From assembly GCF_036059255.1 (NCBI RefSeq), contig NZ_CP107947.1, forward strand, positions 3,906,001-3,970,000: 64,000 bases of DNA, given 5' to 3'. Below the pieces are notes generated by a model. That model was not told where the DNA came from, searched no databases, and was given only the letters and a program-made list of their open reading frames with translations. Within the stretch, counting starts at the first letter, position 1, and each line of letters starts with the position of its first letter. Made by a program: the position numbers and the translations under genes. The stretch comes from Micromonospora sp. NBC_00389. GTDB taxonomy: Bacteria; Actinomycetota; Actinomycetes; Mycobacteriales; Micromonosporaceae. Shown here one piece after another: positions 7,070-14,562 of this stretch.

Positions 7070-7657
7070 TCAGCAGCTGGCAGCCGCGTACTGGCGGAAC
7101 TCCTCGCGGGTCATGGCCAGGGGCTCTCCGAACGGATCCGGTACTGCCCATACCTCTCCGTCGGTGAGCGAGCGCAGGTCGCCGAGTGTGACCCGAACCA
7201 CGGCATCTCGACTCTCTGCCCCGTCGGTGTCTGCCCAGACCCCATAGTGCTGATCCTCTGCGAAGGCGGTCAGCAGGCGAGCTCCCCGCTCGACGTTCTT
7301 GAAGCGCACCTCGCCGCCCGGCTCGGTGATGCGCAGTTTCCAGCCGGGCGGAGTCTCCAGGAGTCGAATCTGTGTGACCGGGTCGTCGCCCTTGGCGTCG
7401 GCAACACTCCACCCGAGCGGAAGACCGGTGGCCGGCGCGGACCCGGTCATTTTCTCAACTGTCGAAACCACAACAACGTCGGAACGGCCACAAGGGTGGA
7501 AGAGGGCCGTCGGGTGGCCATCGTCAAGGAAAACGGCAGTAACCGAAATCTGGGCAGGCGAGCATCCGGCCGTGAGTAGGCAGCACAGCAGAATCAGGAC
7601 GCCCGCGAGCGCCCGCCGGCCACGCTGCGCCAATGTCGTGTGCGCTTCTGACCCCAT
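7070..7657 (-). CDS. Predicted lipoprotein of unknown function
   Basis: Secreted lipid-anchored protein of 195 residues. ATG 7657 is followed by a basic n-region, a hydrophobic core (RALAGVLILLCC) and the lipobox LTAGC at about residue 32, so Cys becomes the lipidated N-terminus. The rest is a soluble extracytoplasmic domain (SVTAVFLDDGHPTALFHPCG to EEFRQYAAASC) that I do not recognise. It has further Cys residues that could form a disulfide. It is the first gene of the minus-strand operon with a P-loop kinase and two unknown genes. Its upstream region ends at an orphan ISL3 end about 110 bp away, so promoter sequences may have been lost. Confidence 0.8.
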   Translation of the reverse strand: MGSEAHTTLAQRGRRALAGVLILLCCLLTAGCSPAQISVTAVFLDDGHPTALFHPCGRSDVVVVSTVEKMTGSAPATGLPLGWSVADAKGDDPVTQIRLLETPPGWKLRITEPGGEVRFKNVERGARLLTAFAEDQHYGVWADTDGAESRDAVVRVTLGDLRSLTDGEVWAVPDPFGEPLAMTREEFRQYAAASC

Positions 7658-7769
7658 GAACCAACCCTGGCCGTCGTAGGTGGATCGAAGGCTCCGGTGG
7701 CGTAACGATCCGAGTTCGGCTGCATCGGTGCTCTCTCGCCGCCGAACCCTTGACCCGGTCAGGCAATCG

Positions 7770-7791
7770 GGCTTTTCACAATGCAAAGTGT
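7770..7791 (+). repeat. Orphan ISL3-like inverted-repeat end
   Basis: GGCTTTTCACAATGCA followed by AGTGT matches the ISL3 end at 9089-9113 (GGCTTTTCACCAATGCA, then GGGTGT) at about 20 of 23 positions. It stands alone: no transposase is attached and no duplication is visible. It is probably the relic of a third ISL3 copy, or the outer end of a decayed one. Confidence 0.55.
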
Positions 7792-7832
7792 CTTCGGTGA
7801 CGCTGATGCGCCGATTCTCGTCGAACTCCCGC

Positions 7833-8246
7833 AAAAACCAGATCTACAAGGCGTTCCGGGAGGTCGGGCGCGTGATGCGGACCGTGGCGCTGCTGCGGTT
7901 CCTCGCCGACTCGGGGCTGCGGGCATGGGTGACCGCGGCCACCAACAAGGCCGAGGCCTACAACGGGTTCTCCGCCTGGACCCCGGTTCGGCAACCAGGG
8001 CGTGATCGCCGAGAACGACCCGGCCGAGCAGGAAAGTCGGTCAAATGGAACTCGCTGCTGTGCAACCTGATCGTGTTCCACACCGCGATCGACATGATGG
8101 AGGTCATCCGGAAGATGGTTGCCGAGGGGTGGCAGGTGACCGCTGAGGATCTGGCCCAGCTCTCGCCCTACCTGACCTCCCACATCCTCCGGTTCGGCGC
8201 CTACGCAACCGACGAACTCCACATCCCGCCGTACGTGTTCGCGATT
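7833..8246 (+). pseudogene. Tn3-family transposase, C-terminal remnant with two frameshifts
   Basis: The reading frame shows the conserved C-terminal core of Tn3-type transposases: NQIYKAFREVGRVMRTV, then ATNKAEAYNGF, then in a second frame FGNQGVIAENDPAEQE, and back in the first frame WNSLLCNLIVFHTAIDM and QVTAEDLAQLSPYLTSH. A one-base gain near 7980 and a one-base loss near 8035 compensate each other, leaving a garbled middle segment. The N-terminal part (about 800 residues in the family) and the terminal repeats are missing. The remnant is joined directly to copy B of the reductase module. Confidence 0.85.
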
Positions 8247-8985
8247 TCTTACAAGAGCGACAGCTCACGACACGCTAATTTGGGGGCACCCCAAAGCAAA
8301 GGAGAGCCCCGTGGGCAAGGTGGTCATGTACAGCTCGGTGTCGGTGGACGGCTTCATCGCGGACGAGAATGACCAGCCCGGACCGCTGTTCGACTGGTTG
8401 TCCAGCGGTGACGTCCCGTTGGACGAGAGCGGCGTGCTAAAGGTGTCGCAGACGTCCTACGACTACACCCGGCCGTACTGGGACCAGATCGGGGCGACAG
8501 TCGCCGGCCGCCACGTCTTCGACATGACGGACGGCTGGGACGGGAAGCCTCCGAGCGGGATCGACCACGTGGTCGTCGTGACGCACCGGCCGAAGCCCGA
8601 GGGCTGGGACCCCGAGGCGCCGTTTCACTTCGTCGACGGCGTCGAGGCAGCCGTGGCCAAGGCGCAGGAGCTTGCGGGTGACCGCATGGTCGAGGTCGCC
8701 GCCGGCGACGTCGGTGGCCAGGTGCTTGCCGCGGGCCTGGTCGACGAGGTGCGCATGGACGTCGTACCCGTCGTGTTCGGGTCCGGCAAGCGCTACTTCG
8801 GGTCGGTCCACGCGCAGCACCTGTTGGAGGATCCTGACGTGGTGATTCAGAGCAACCGGGTGCTTCACCTGCGCTATCGGGTGCTCCGTTGACCGATCTG
8901 AGCGGGTACGCGATGAAGTCCACTGCGAACGGTGACACAAGATCGGGCCTCCGGCTGCGTTTGCGCATCGCTGTCCCTGGTCGGG
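8247..8985 (+). repeat. RibD-like reductase module, copy B
   Basis: Second copy of the module at 3770-4505, in the same orientation. It includes the upstream TACAAGAGCGACAGCTCACG block, the gene and about 90 bp of similar 3' flank. It lies between the Tn3 transposase remnant and the end of the truncated ISL3 copy, with no AraC gene attached. Confidence 0.85.
8311..8892 (+). CDS. Dihydrofolate reductase-like (RibD C-terminal domain) protein, copy B
   Basis: A 193-residue reductase closely similar to the product of 3835-4416 along its full length and of identical length. It starts MGKVVMYSSVSVDGFIA and keeps GRHVFDMTDGWDG, GDVGGQVLAAGLVDEVRMD and VLHLRYRV. GTG 8311 follows an AAAGGAGAG ribosome-binding site. 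The frame is intact and the substitutions look conservative, so it is probably functional. No regulator remains beside it. Its promoter would have to lie in the Tn3-remnant junction. Confidence 0.87.
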   Translation: MGKVVMYSSVSVDGFIADENDQPGPLFDWLSSGDVPLDESGVLKVSQTSYDYTRPYWDQIGATVAGRHVFDMTDGWDGKPPSGIDHVVVVTHRPKPEGWDPEAPFHFVDGVEAAVAKAQELAGDRMVEVAAGDVGGQVLAAGLVDEVRMDVVPVVFGSGKRYFGSVHAQHLLEDPDVVIQSNRVLHLRYRVLR

Positions 8986-9113
8986 CAGCCGACGCCGATC
9001 CGCCCCAGCACCTCACCTGCGGCAAGTTCACCTCAAGATCACTGGTTGCCGGTTTCCGTCGTATCTTTGGCCGACCCCCAGGAAGAGCGGCTTTTCACCA
9101 ATGCAGGGTGTAG

Positions 9114-9230
9114 TCGCGGGGTCTGAATCCGCCTGTCTCGAGTAGGGATCGGGCGATGTAGTTGGTGAGGTTGCGGAAGCCGAGGGCGGAGCCGCGCAGG
9201 TGCTCCAGGCGGCCCGTTGATCGCTTCGGT
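9114..9230 (-). pseudogene. ISL3 transposase, C-terminal fragment
   Basis: The minus-strand sequence corresponds to PTEAING...LRGSALGFRNLTNYIARSLL of the intact copy. A one-base difference after the INGP codons puts the last 30 or so codons in a different frame from the Glu-containing part, so it would be inactive even without the IS481-type insertion. Confidence 0.8.
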
Positions 9231-10574
9231 TGGACAGTTTCCGCTCCGTGCTAACTGTCATGTCCCGGGAGGTGTGTCAAACGTGTGTCCCGGGACGTGT
9301 GTCATGGGGTGGGGGTGAGGCGGACGTAGCGGGTGTCGTTGGTGGTGGCATGGCCGATGGGGTGGCCGTCCGCGGTGTAGACGGTGATGTGGTGGTGGTC
9401 GCGGATGGCGGTGAGGTGGTGTCCGCGCCAGGCGCAGCCGATGCCGATGCGGGCGGGGCCGACGCGGATGGTTCCGGTGTCGGAGACGCGGGGTCGGTGG
9501 ATGGTGGCGTCGGTTTGGATCGGTAGGGCTTGGGGTCCGCCGTGGTGTGGCGCGGTGTGCCAGGTGTGGTGTGGGGTTGCCCGGCCGGGTAGGGCGCTGT
9601 GGCGGCGGTGGTTGTAGTGCTCGCGGTAGGTGTCGAGCAGTCGTTGCAGTTGCCCCAGGGTGCGGGGTTGGTGGGGTTGCGCGGTGAGCCATTTCTTCAG
9701 GGTCTGGTGGTGGCGCTCGACTTTGCCGCAGGTCTGTGGGTGGTAGGGGCTGGAGTGGATCAGTCGGGTGCCGTGTTGGTGCAGGGTTTGGGCGAAGCGT
9801 GATGGGCCGGCGTTGTCGTGGCGATGGCGGCTGGTGAATGCGGCGCCGTTGTCGGACAAGACGATCGCGGGTGCGCCGTGGTTGGTGATGGCGTGGCCGA
9901 TGGCGGCGATCGCGGCGGTGGCGGTTTCGGCGGTGGCGGCGTGGCAGGTCACGAGCATGCGGGTGCAGTCGTCGATGACGTCGAACACGGCGACGAGACG
10001 ACCGTCGGTGAGAGTGATCATGGTCGCGTCGATCTGGTAGCAGTCGCGGGGTTGGGCGTAGGCGAAGCGGCGCCAGGAACAGCGGGGCCTCTTGGCAGGG
10101 TTGCGGTGCAGCAGGTCATGGCGCGACAGCACCCGGTTGATCGTGGATCGTGACGGCACCGACCACGCGGGGCTGGTCTCGGCGTGGATGCGCACCAGTT
10201 CGTCGTGGATGTGATCCGCGCCGTTGTCCACGCCCAACTCGGCGCGCAGCTTGCAGATCCAGGCGTCCAGTTCCGGCGGGGCCTGGCCCGGGCTGTGGTG
10301 CGGCCGGCTCGATCGGGCTCGCCACGCACCCTCGGCGTTGATCCGCGCCCGGTGTCGGTAGAACGTGCGCGGGTTGACCCCGTTGTCACGACACCACTGC
10401 TGCACGTTATCGATTTTCACCCCTGCGGTGAGCAGGGCATCCACCGCGCTCATGACCTGACGCCGAATCGCCATGGCTTGCAGTCAAGCCCGACAACGCA
10501 CCCCCACCTACAAAGCTGATCTTGTGACACAGGAACCGGGACATGAACTGCGACAGAGGTCATGGGACTGAACA
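9231..10574 (-). mobile_element. IS481-family insertion sequence (boundaries approximate)
   Basis: About 1.34 kb inserted in the ISL3 transposase. Related ends are seen: TGGACAGTTTCCGC...TCATGTCCCGG on the left, and on the minus strand of the right TGTTCAGTCCCATGACC...TCATGTCCCGG. The left end also has tandem GTCCCGGGA/GTGTGTCA blocks (9261-9304). I found no clear target duplication. About 9-12 nt of ISL3 sequence seem to be missing at the junction compared with the intact copy. The transposase frame is complete. Confidence 0.75.
9302..10474 (-). CDS. IS481-family transposase
   Basis: Integrase-type DDE transposase of 390 residues. The N-terminal helix-turn-helix region includes VQQWCRDNGVNPRTFYRHRA. 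The integrase core has the expected acids: QIDAT (about residue 150), VLSDNGAAFT (about residue 209) and KVERHHQTLKKW (about residue 252). The ATG is at 10474. The C-terminal HHITVYTADGHPIGHA strand is typical of IS481 proteins. There are no frameshifts, so it is likely functional. It disrupts an older ISL3 copy and is therefore the younger insertion. Confidence 0.93.
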   Translation of the reverse strand: MAIRRQVMSAVDALLTAGVKIDNVQQWCRDNGVNPRTFYRHRARINAEGAWRARSSRPHHSPGQAPPELDAWICKLRAELGVDNGADHIHDELVRIHAETSPAWSVPSRSTINRVLSRHDLLHRNPAKRPRCSWRRFAYAQPRDCYQIDATMITLTDGRLVAVFDVIDDCTRMLVTCHAATAETATAAIAAIGHAITNHGAPAIVLSDNGAAFTSRHRHDNAGPSRFAQTLHQHGTRLIHSSPYHPQTCGKVERHHQTLKKWLTAQPHQPRTLGQLQRLLDTYREHYNHRRHSALPGRATPHHTWHTAPHHGGPQALPIQTDATIHRPRVSDTGTIRVGPARIGIGCAWRGHHLTAIRDHHHITVYTADGHPIGHATTNDTRYVRLTPTP

Positions 10575-11125
10575 GGGTGCCGGGCCGGTCGAAGTAGGCC
10601 AGTACGTCAGCGGCTCGCTTGCTCAGGGTGCGGCCGAGCTTGGCGATCTCGACCAGCGGCCTGGGGACGCCGGCGCTGAGCGACTCGATCAGCTTGACCA
10701 TCAGCTCGCGGCCCGCGGCTGGGTCGGGGTGCCGGTAGGCGGCGATCATCCGCTGGTAGATGCCCCAGGTGGCCTCGACCTCGACGTGCTCATCGATGGC
10801 GAACAGGGCCGTGAGTCGGGCGGCCTGCTTGTCGGTGAGCAGGTCGGCACCGGTGTGCAGGGTTCGCCGGGCACGGTAGAGCGGGTCGTTCTTACGGCCG
10901 CAGCGGCCGCGGGTGGTCTGCTGAACGCGGCGGCGGCAGTCGTTGAGGGCGTCGCCGGCAAGGCGCACCACGTGGAAGGGGTCCACCACCGCGACCGCGG
11001 CGGGGATCTCCTCAGCGGCGGCGGTCTTGAAGCCGGTGAACCCGTCCATCGCGACGACCTCCACGGCCTCGCGCCACGCCTGGGGGCGCTGGGTAAGCCA
11101 GGCCTTGAACGCGGCCTTGGAGCGG
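10575..11125 (-). pseudogene. ISL3 transposase, middle fragment
   Basis: Reading on the minus strand it starts RSKAAFKAWLTQRPQAW, keeps VAMDGFTGFKTAAAEE and PFHVVRLAGDAL, and ends AADVLAYFDRPGT at the IS481-type junction. Zinc fingers, the first catalytic Asp (GVDEHVW) and the start are missing. It is closely similar to, but clearly diverged from, the intact copy, so the two are not a recent duplication. Confidence 0.88.
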
Positions 11126-11869
11126 TCCGGCTCGCCGCGCTGAACTACCAGGTGCGGGCGGCCGAGTGGGAGTGGACGTACACCGATGCCAACGGCACGC
11201 CGATGCGGGCGACGAGCCGCGCCTTCGTCGATCGCAATGGGCACGCGTACACGATCGGCTGGACCACCTCGGACGCCGAGTGGTCGGTCAGCCGGGGGAT
11301 CTTCGAGCTGATCACGGATGGCTTCCAGGGGCTGCCGCTAGCCGCCGGCTCGCCGAGTGCCCCACCGGCAGGAGGTGCGGGGCGCCCGTCGACCGGGCCG
11401 GGCAGTGGTTCGACTGCCGCTGCGGGGATCCCAGGGCGGCAGCCCTCGGCGACGGCGGCTCCACCACCCACTGCGCCGGTCCGGCCGGCCGGCGCCAAGC
11501 AGATCGTCGGCAAAGAGACCGGGCTCTGCCTCAACAGCGGCGAACGCGACGGCGTGCGGGTTACGCTGCGCAAGTGCCAGGAGGTGCGGAACCAGTGGTG
11601 GTCCTTCTCGTCCGACGGCACCATCCGGGTAGGCAGCCTCTGCTTGGACGTCGCCTGGGGTGAGAAGCGCGACGGCGTTGCCGTGCAGTCCGCCAACTGC
11701 ACCACCGTGCATGCCCAGAAGTGGGAGTGGATCGAGAAGGATGGGCGCCGCTCACCTTTCAACCGCCTGACCGGCAGGTGTCTGGACGTCGACGGCCACG
11801 CGGCGGGCGCGCCGATGATGATCTGGACCCCGCGTGTTCAACGCGAAGCAGACGTTCAACCAGAAGTAG
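11126..11869 (+). pseudogene. C-terminal remnant of a ricin-B-lectin protein (possibly a receptor-type Ser/Thr kinase)
   Basis: The plus frame begins at the ISL3 junction with LAALNYQVRAAEWEWTY and RATSRAFVDRNGHAYTIGW. This resembles the extracytoplasmic domain seen after the membrane helix in some actinobacterial Ser/Thr kinases. A Pro/Ala/Gly-rich linker follows, and then a ricin-type trefoil (GKETGLCLNSGE, CQEVRNQWWSF, GSLCLDVAW, TGRCLDVDGHAAGAPMMIW). A one-base shift near 11832 moves the end into another frame, reading VFNAKQTFNQK and TAG 11867-11869. The 5' part is lost at the ISL3 junction. The kinase origin is inference. The lectin repeats are clear. Confidence 0.7.
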
Positions 11870-12010
11870 GCTGCCGTCGACGCTGCTGTCAGCGGCGATG
11901 ATGCCCGCCACCGCGGTGCCGGAACCGACGCAGTCAGTGTCGCCGCGTCCATTGCCGACGGTCACGTCCGCTCCGACGGCGACCGGCCGCAGTGCAACGG
12001 GAACGCCAAC
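11870..12010 (-). pseudogene. Fragment of a mycosin-like subtilase
   Basis: The minus-strand frame reads VAVGADVTVGNGRGDTDCVG then SGTAVAGIIAADSSVDG. This matches the catalytic-His region of type VII secretion mycosins (DTDC-GHGTAVAGIIA), but the catalytic His is replaced by Ser. Flanking sequence in the same frame has no similarity I can recognise, so only about 45 codons survive. The rest of 11870-12137 contains nothing else I can identify. Confidence 0.5.
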
Positions 12011-12137
12011 CAGAAAGGCGGGCCAGCCTCGGGCCGATTGGGGCGGAATAGCTGACGATTCGCAGCGAAAGCCGCCGCCACCGGGGAAGATGGTCAACCG
12101 GGGATAGGGGCGTGGCGACGAACCCGGGGGACCAGGC

Positions 12138-14324
12138 GTGCTCGGAACCAGCCTCCTGGGCCGGCTTCGTCGTCGTGACCCGGGGGATGCCGTCCTGCGG
12201 CGTGCTGCACGCCTGACGCTCGTCGCCTCCCTCGTCTTCTACGCCTGCCGCTACGGCGCGGGGAACCCAGTGCTGGCCACGTACGGCCTGTTCGGCACGG
12301 TCGCCGCCGGGTCGTTCGCGCAGTTGCCCGGTCCGGCGCCCCAGCGGGCGCGGATCCTGATCACGTCGCTGCCGGTGGTCTGGGCGCTGATCACCGTGGG
12401 CACGCTGCTGGCGTGGAGCACCTGGGCGGCGGCCGGCGGGATGCTGGTCATCGGGTTCGTCGTGGCGTTCGCCGGGGTCGGCAACCCGCGCCTCGTCGGG
12501 CTGGGCAGCGCGTTCCAGCTCTTCTACATCCTGGCGTCGTTCCCGCCGTACCAACCGGGCACCCTGCCGCAGCGGCTGGGTGGGGTCACGCTCGCCATCG
12601 TGCTGCTCGCTGTGGCCGAGGTGGTCCTCTGGCCCGATCCGGTTCCGGTCTCCTACCGGCAACGACTCACCGACGCCTCGGATGGCGTCGCGGCGTTCCT
12701 CAATGCCACGTCGGACGCGCTGGCCGACCCGCACGGCGGTCACGGCGGTCGGGAGACGCACCGCGAGCAGGCGTACGGCGCGGTGGCGGGGCTCGCCCTG
12801 AGCCGTACACCCGCGGCGTGGGCACCGATCGCCGCCGGCGCTCGTGACCGGGCACTGCGGATCTGCGCGTCGGCGCTGCGGGAGGTCCTCGCGGAGGCGG
12901 ACCGACTGGCGGCTGACGGCCCACCGGCGCAGACTACGGACCTGCCGGCGGCGCGGCTGCTGCGGTCGTGCGCCGACACGACCCGTGCCGCCGGCCGGAG
13001 CCTGTCTCCGGGTACGCCGCCAGTTGACCTCGGCAACCTGGACGCCGCGATCGGGCGGGCCGAGGGGGCGTACCCCGCTGGGCAGGACGGCGGCCGCGCC
13101 GTGCCGGACGTGTTCCGGTTGTGCCGGGACGCCACCGCGCTGGCCCTCGCCGACCAGGTGCGGGTCTTCGCCGTCGGTACTCGGGTGGCCAGCGGATCGC
13201 GACCCGACGATGGGGATACCTACTCAGGGCTCTTCGAGTACGCGAGGCGCAGTCCATGGACGTTGTACTGGCGGCAGTTCCGCGCCCACCTGGCGCCCCG
13301 CTCCGAACACCTGCACAGCTCGCTGCGGCTGGCCGTGGCGCTGGCCATCGCCCGGGTGGCCGCCGGGGTGTTGCAGCTCACCCACGGCTTCTGGGTGCTG
13401 CTGGCCACCCTCACCGTCCTGCGCACCTCGGCCGCCGACACCCGCACCGCGCTGCGGCCCGCCGTGCTGGGCACGATCGCCGGCGCCATCGTCAGCGGAC
13501 TGCTGATGTTCGTCATCGACGAGCCGATCGTCTACGCCGTCGCGTTGCCGTTCGCCCTGATGCTGGCCTTCGGCGTCGGTCGCCTGCTGGGTCCGGTCTG
13601 GCAACAGGCGCTGTTCACCCTGCTGCTGACGTTCGTCTTCGCCCAACTCGGCCCCAAAGGATGGCGGCTCGCCGAGGCCCGCCTGGTCGACGTTGTGCTC
13701 GGCGCGGTGATCGGCGTGCTGGTCGGCGTGGCGATGTGGCCGCGCGGCGCAAGCCACGACCTTCGGCGCAACGCCGCCCGCTACCTGGCGGCCAGCGGAG
13801 TCGCGGTCGAGCAGACCGTCCAGGCGCTGCTCGGCGGTCCTCCGCCCGAGCGTGCCTTCCACCGGGTTGGTCAGCGGATGATCCTGGTTGACTCGTCGCA
13901 CTGCCAGTACCACTCGGAGCGGCACGATCCGTCGAGCCGGCGGGTGGACTGGGACGCGGTCCTGGGCGCCGGGCACCACGTGATGTCCGGCGCTGAGTCG
14001 CTGCTGCGGCGTAACCCGCCCGGCTGCCTCGCCGGCTGGCCGCCGGCCACGGCATTGCTGCGGGAGTCCGCCGGCGAGCTGCGCTCGGCGTACGACGACC
14101 TCGCCGACCAGGTCGAGCACGGCCGACCTTCGGGGCCGGTGCCCACCCCGCCCGGCTGCGTCGACGAACTCGACCGGATCCGCCCGTTGCTCGGCGAGGT
14201 CGACTCGCGGTCCTCGGTCCGGCATCTGGTGGAGGCCGATCGGTGGCTCGCCAGTCTCGCCGACAGCCTCGCCCGGATCCACCCGCCCGCCCCTGATTCG
14301 GCCGACCGAGACGGGAAGGCGTGA
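12138..14324 (+). CDS. FUSC-family membrane protein (aromatic-acid exporter/YccS-like)
   Basis: Integral membrane protein of 728 residues with the FUSC duplicated layout. An N-terminal helical block (about residues 25-170, with LTLVASLVFYACRYGAG and PVVWALITVGTLLAWS) is followed by a soluble stretch (about 175-380), a second helical block (about 390-550, with LAVALAIARVAAGVLQLTHG and FWVLLATLTVLRTS) and a C-terminal cytoplasmic domain. The LLATLTVLR(T/P) motif is characteristic of the family. GTG 12138 follows GGGGGA. Family members export aromatic acids or affect envelope stress. The substrate here is unknown. It is probably monocistronic, and marks the end of the accessory island. Confidence 0.82.
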   Translation: MLGTSLLGRLRRRDPGDAVLRRAARLTLVASLVFYACRYGAGNPVLATYGLFGTVAAGSFAQLPGPAPQRARILITSLPVVWALITVGTLLAWSTWAAAGGMLVIGFVVAFAGVGNPRLVGLGSAFQLFYILASFPPYQPGTLPQRLGGVTLAIVLLAVAEVVLWPDPVPVSYRQRLTDASDGVAAFLNATSDALADPHGGHGGRETHREQAYGAVAGLALSRTPAAWAPIAAGARDRALRICASALREVLAEADRLAADGPPAQTTDLPAARLLRSCADTTRAAGRSLSPGTPPVDLGNLDAAIGRAEGAYPAGQDGGRAVPDVFRLCRDATALALADQVRVFAVGTRVASGSRPDDGDTYSGLFEYARRSPWTLYWRQFRAHLAPRSEHLHSSLRLAVALAIARVAAGVLQLTHGFWVLLATLTVLRTSAADTRTALRPAVLGTIAGAIVSGLLMFVIDEPIVYAVALPFALMLAFGVGRLLGPVWQQALFTLLLTFVFAQLGPKGWRLAEARLVDVVLGAVIGVLVGVAMWPRGASHDLRRNAARYLAASGVAVEQTVQALLGGPPPERAFHRVGQRMILVDSSHCQYHSERHDPSSRRVDWDAVLGAGHHVMSGAESLLRRNPPGCLAGWPPATALLRESAGELRSAYDDLADQVEHGRPSGPVPTPPGCVDELDRIRPLLGEVDSRSSVRHLVEADRWLASLADSLARIHPPAPDSADRDGKA

Positions 14325-14413
14325 GCCCGAGCGGGTGGGATGCGCTCGGATGACGCCGGACCCGAGCAGCTCAACAGCGCTGCTGGACCGGCAGGGTGTC
14401 GGCGGCGAGCGTG

Positions 14414-14445
14414 ATACCTCAGTGTCATATCTATACCTCAGTCAT
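14414..14445. promoter_or_regulatory. Direct repeat ATACCTCAGT in the gap before the PLP enzyme gene
   Basis: ATACCTCAGTGTCAT (14414-14428) is followed by ATACCTCAGTCAT (14433-14445), so the two copies start 19 bp apart, close to two helical turns. This is the only AT-rich patch in the 238-bp gap 14325-14562. It could be an activator or repressor site or a lost gene's promoter. It lies about 120 bp before the leaderless start at 14563. Confidence 0.4.
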
Positions 14446-14562
14446 CACGCTTGTTACGGCGATGCCCGCCCGCCGCCGACGGGTAGCTCATCGGTGTGCC
14501 GCAGGCCGCCGGTCGCCAATTGGCCGTGCCCATGCCAGGGCGCTCCGCCTAGCGTCGGTCGC

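Larger units (their letters stand above)
9089..11125 (-). mobile_element. Truncated ISL3-family element, interrupted by an IS481-type element
   Basis: The transposase-3' end is present at 9089-9113 (GGCTTTTCACC...GGGTGTAG on the plus strand) and is followed by sequence matching the 3' end of the intact ISL3 transposase in reverse. The copy is split by a second element (about 9231-10574). It ends abruptly near 11125, inside the transposase at RSKAAF, so its other end and the zinc-finger half are lost. No target duplication can be recovered. Confidence 0.85.

Noticed and set aside
10543..11143. Plus-strand start of the frame that continues into the ricin remnant
   Set aside because: This part is antisense to the ISL3 transposase fragment; the lectin protein sequence begins only at the breakpoint near 11126.
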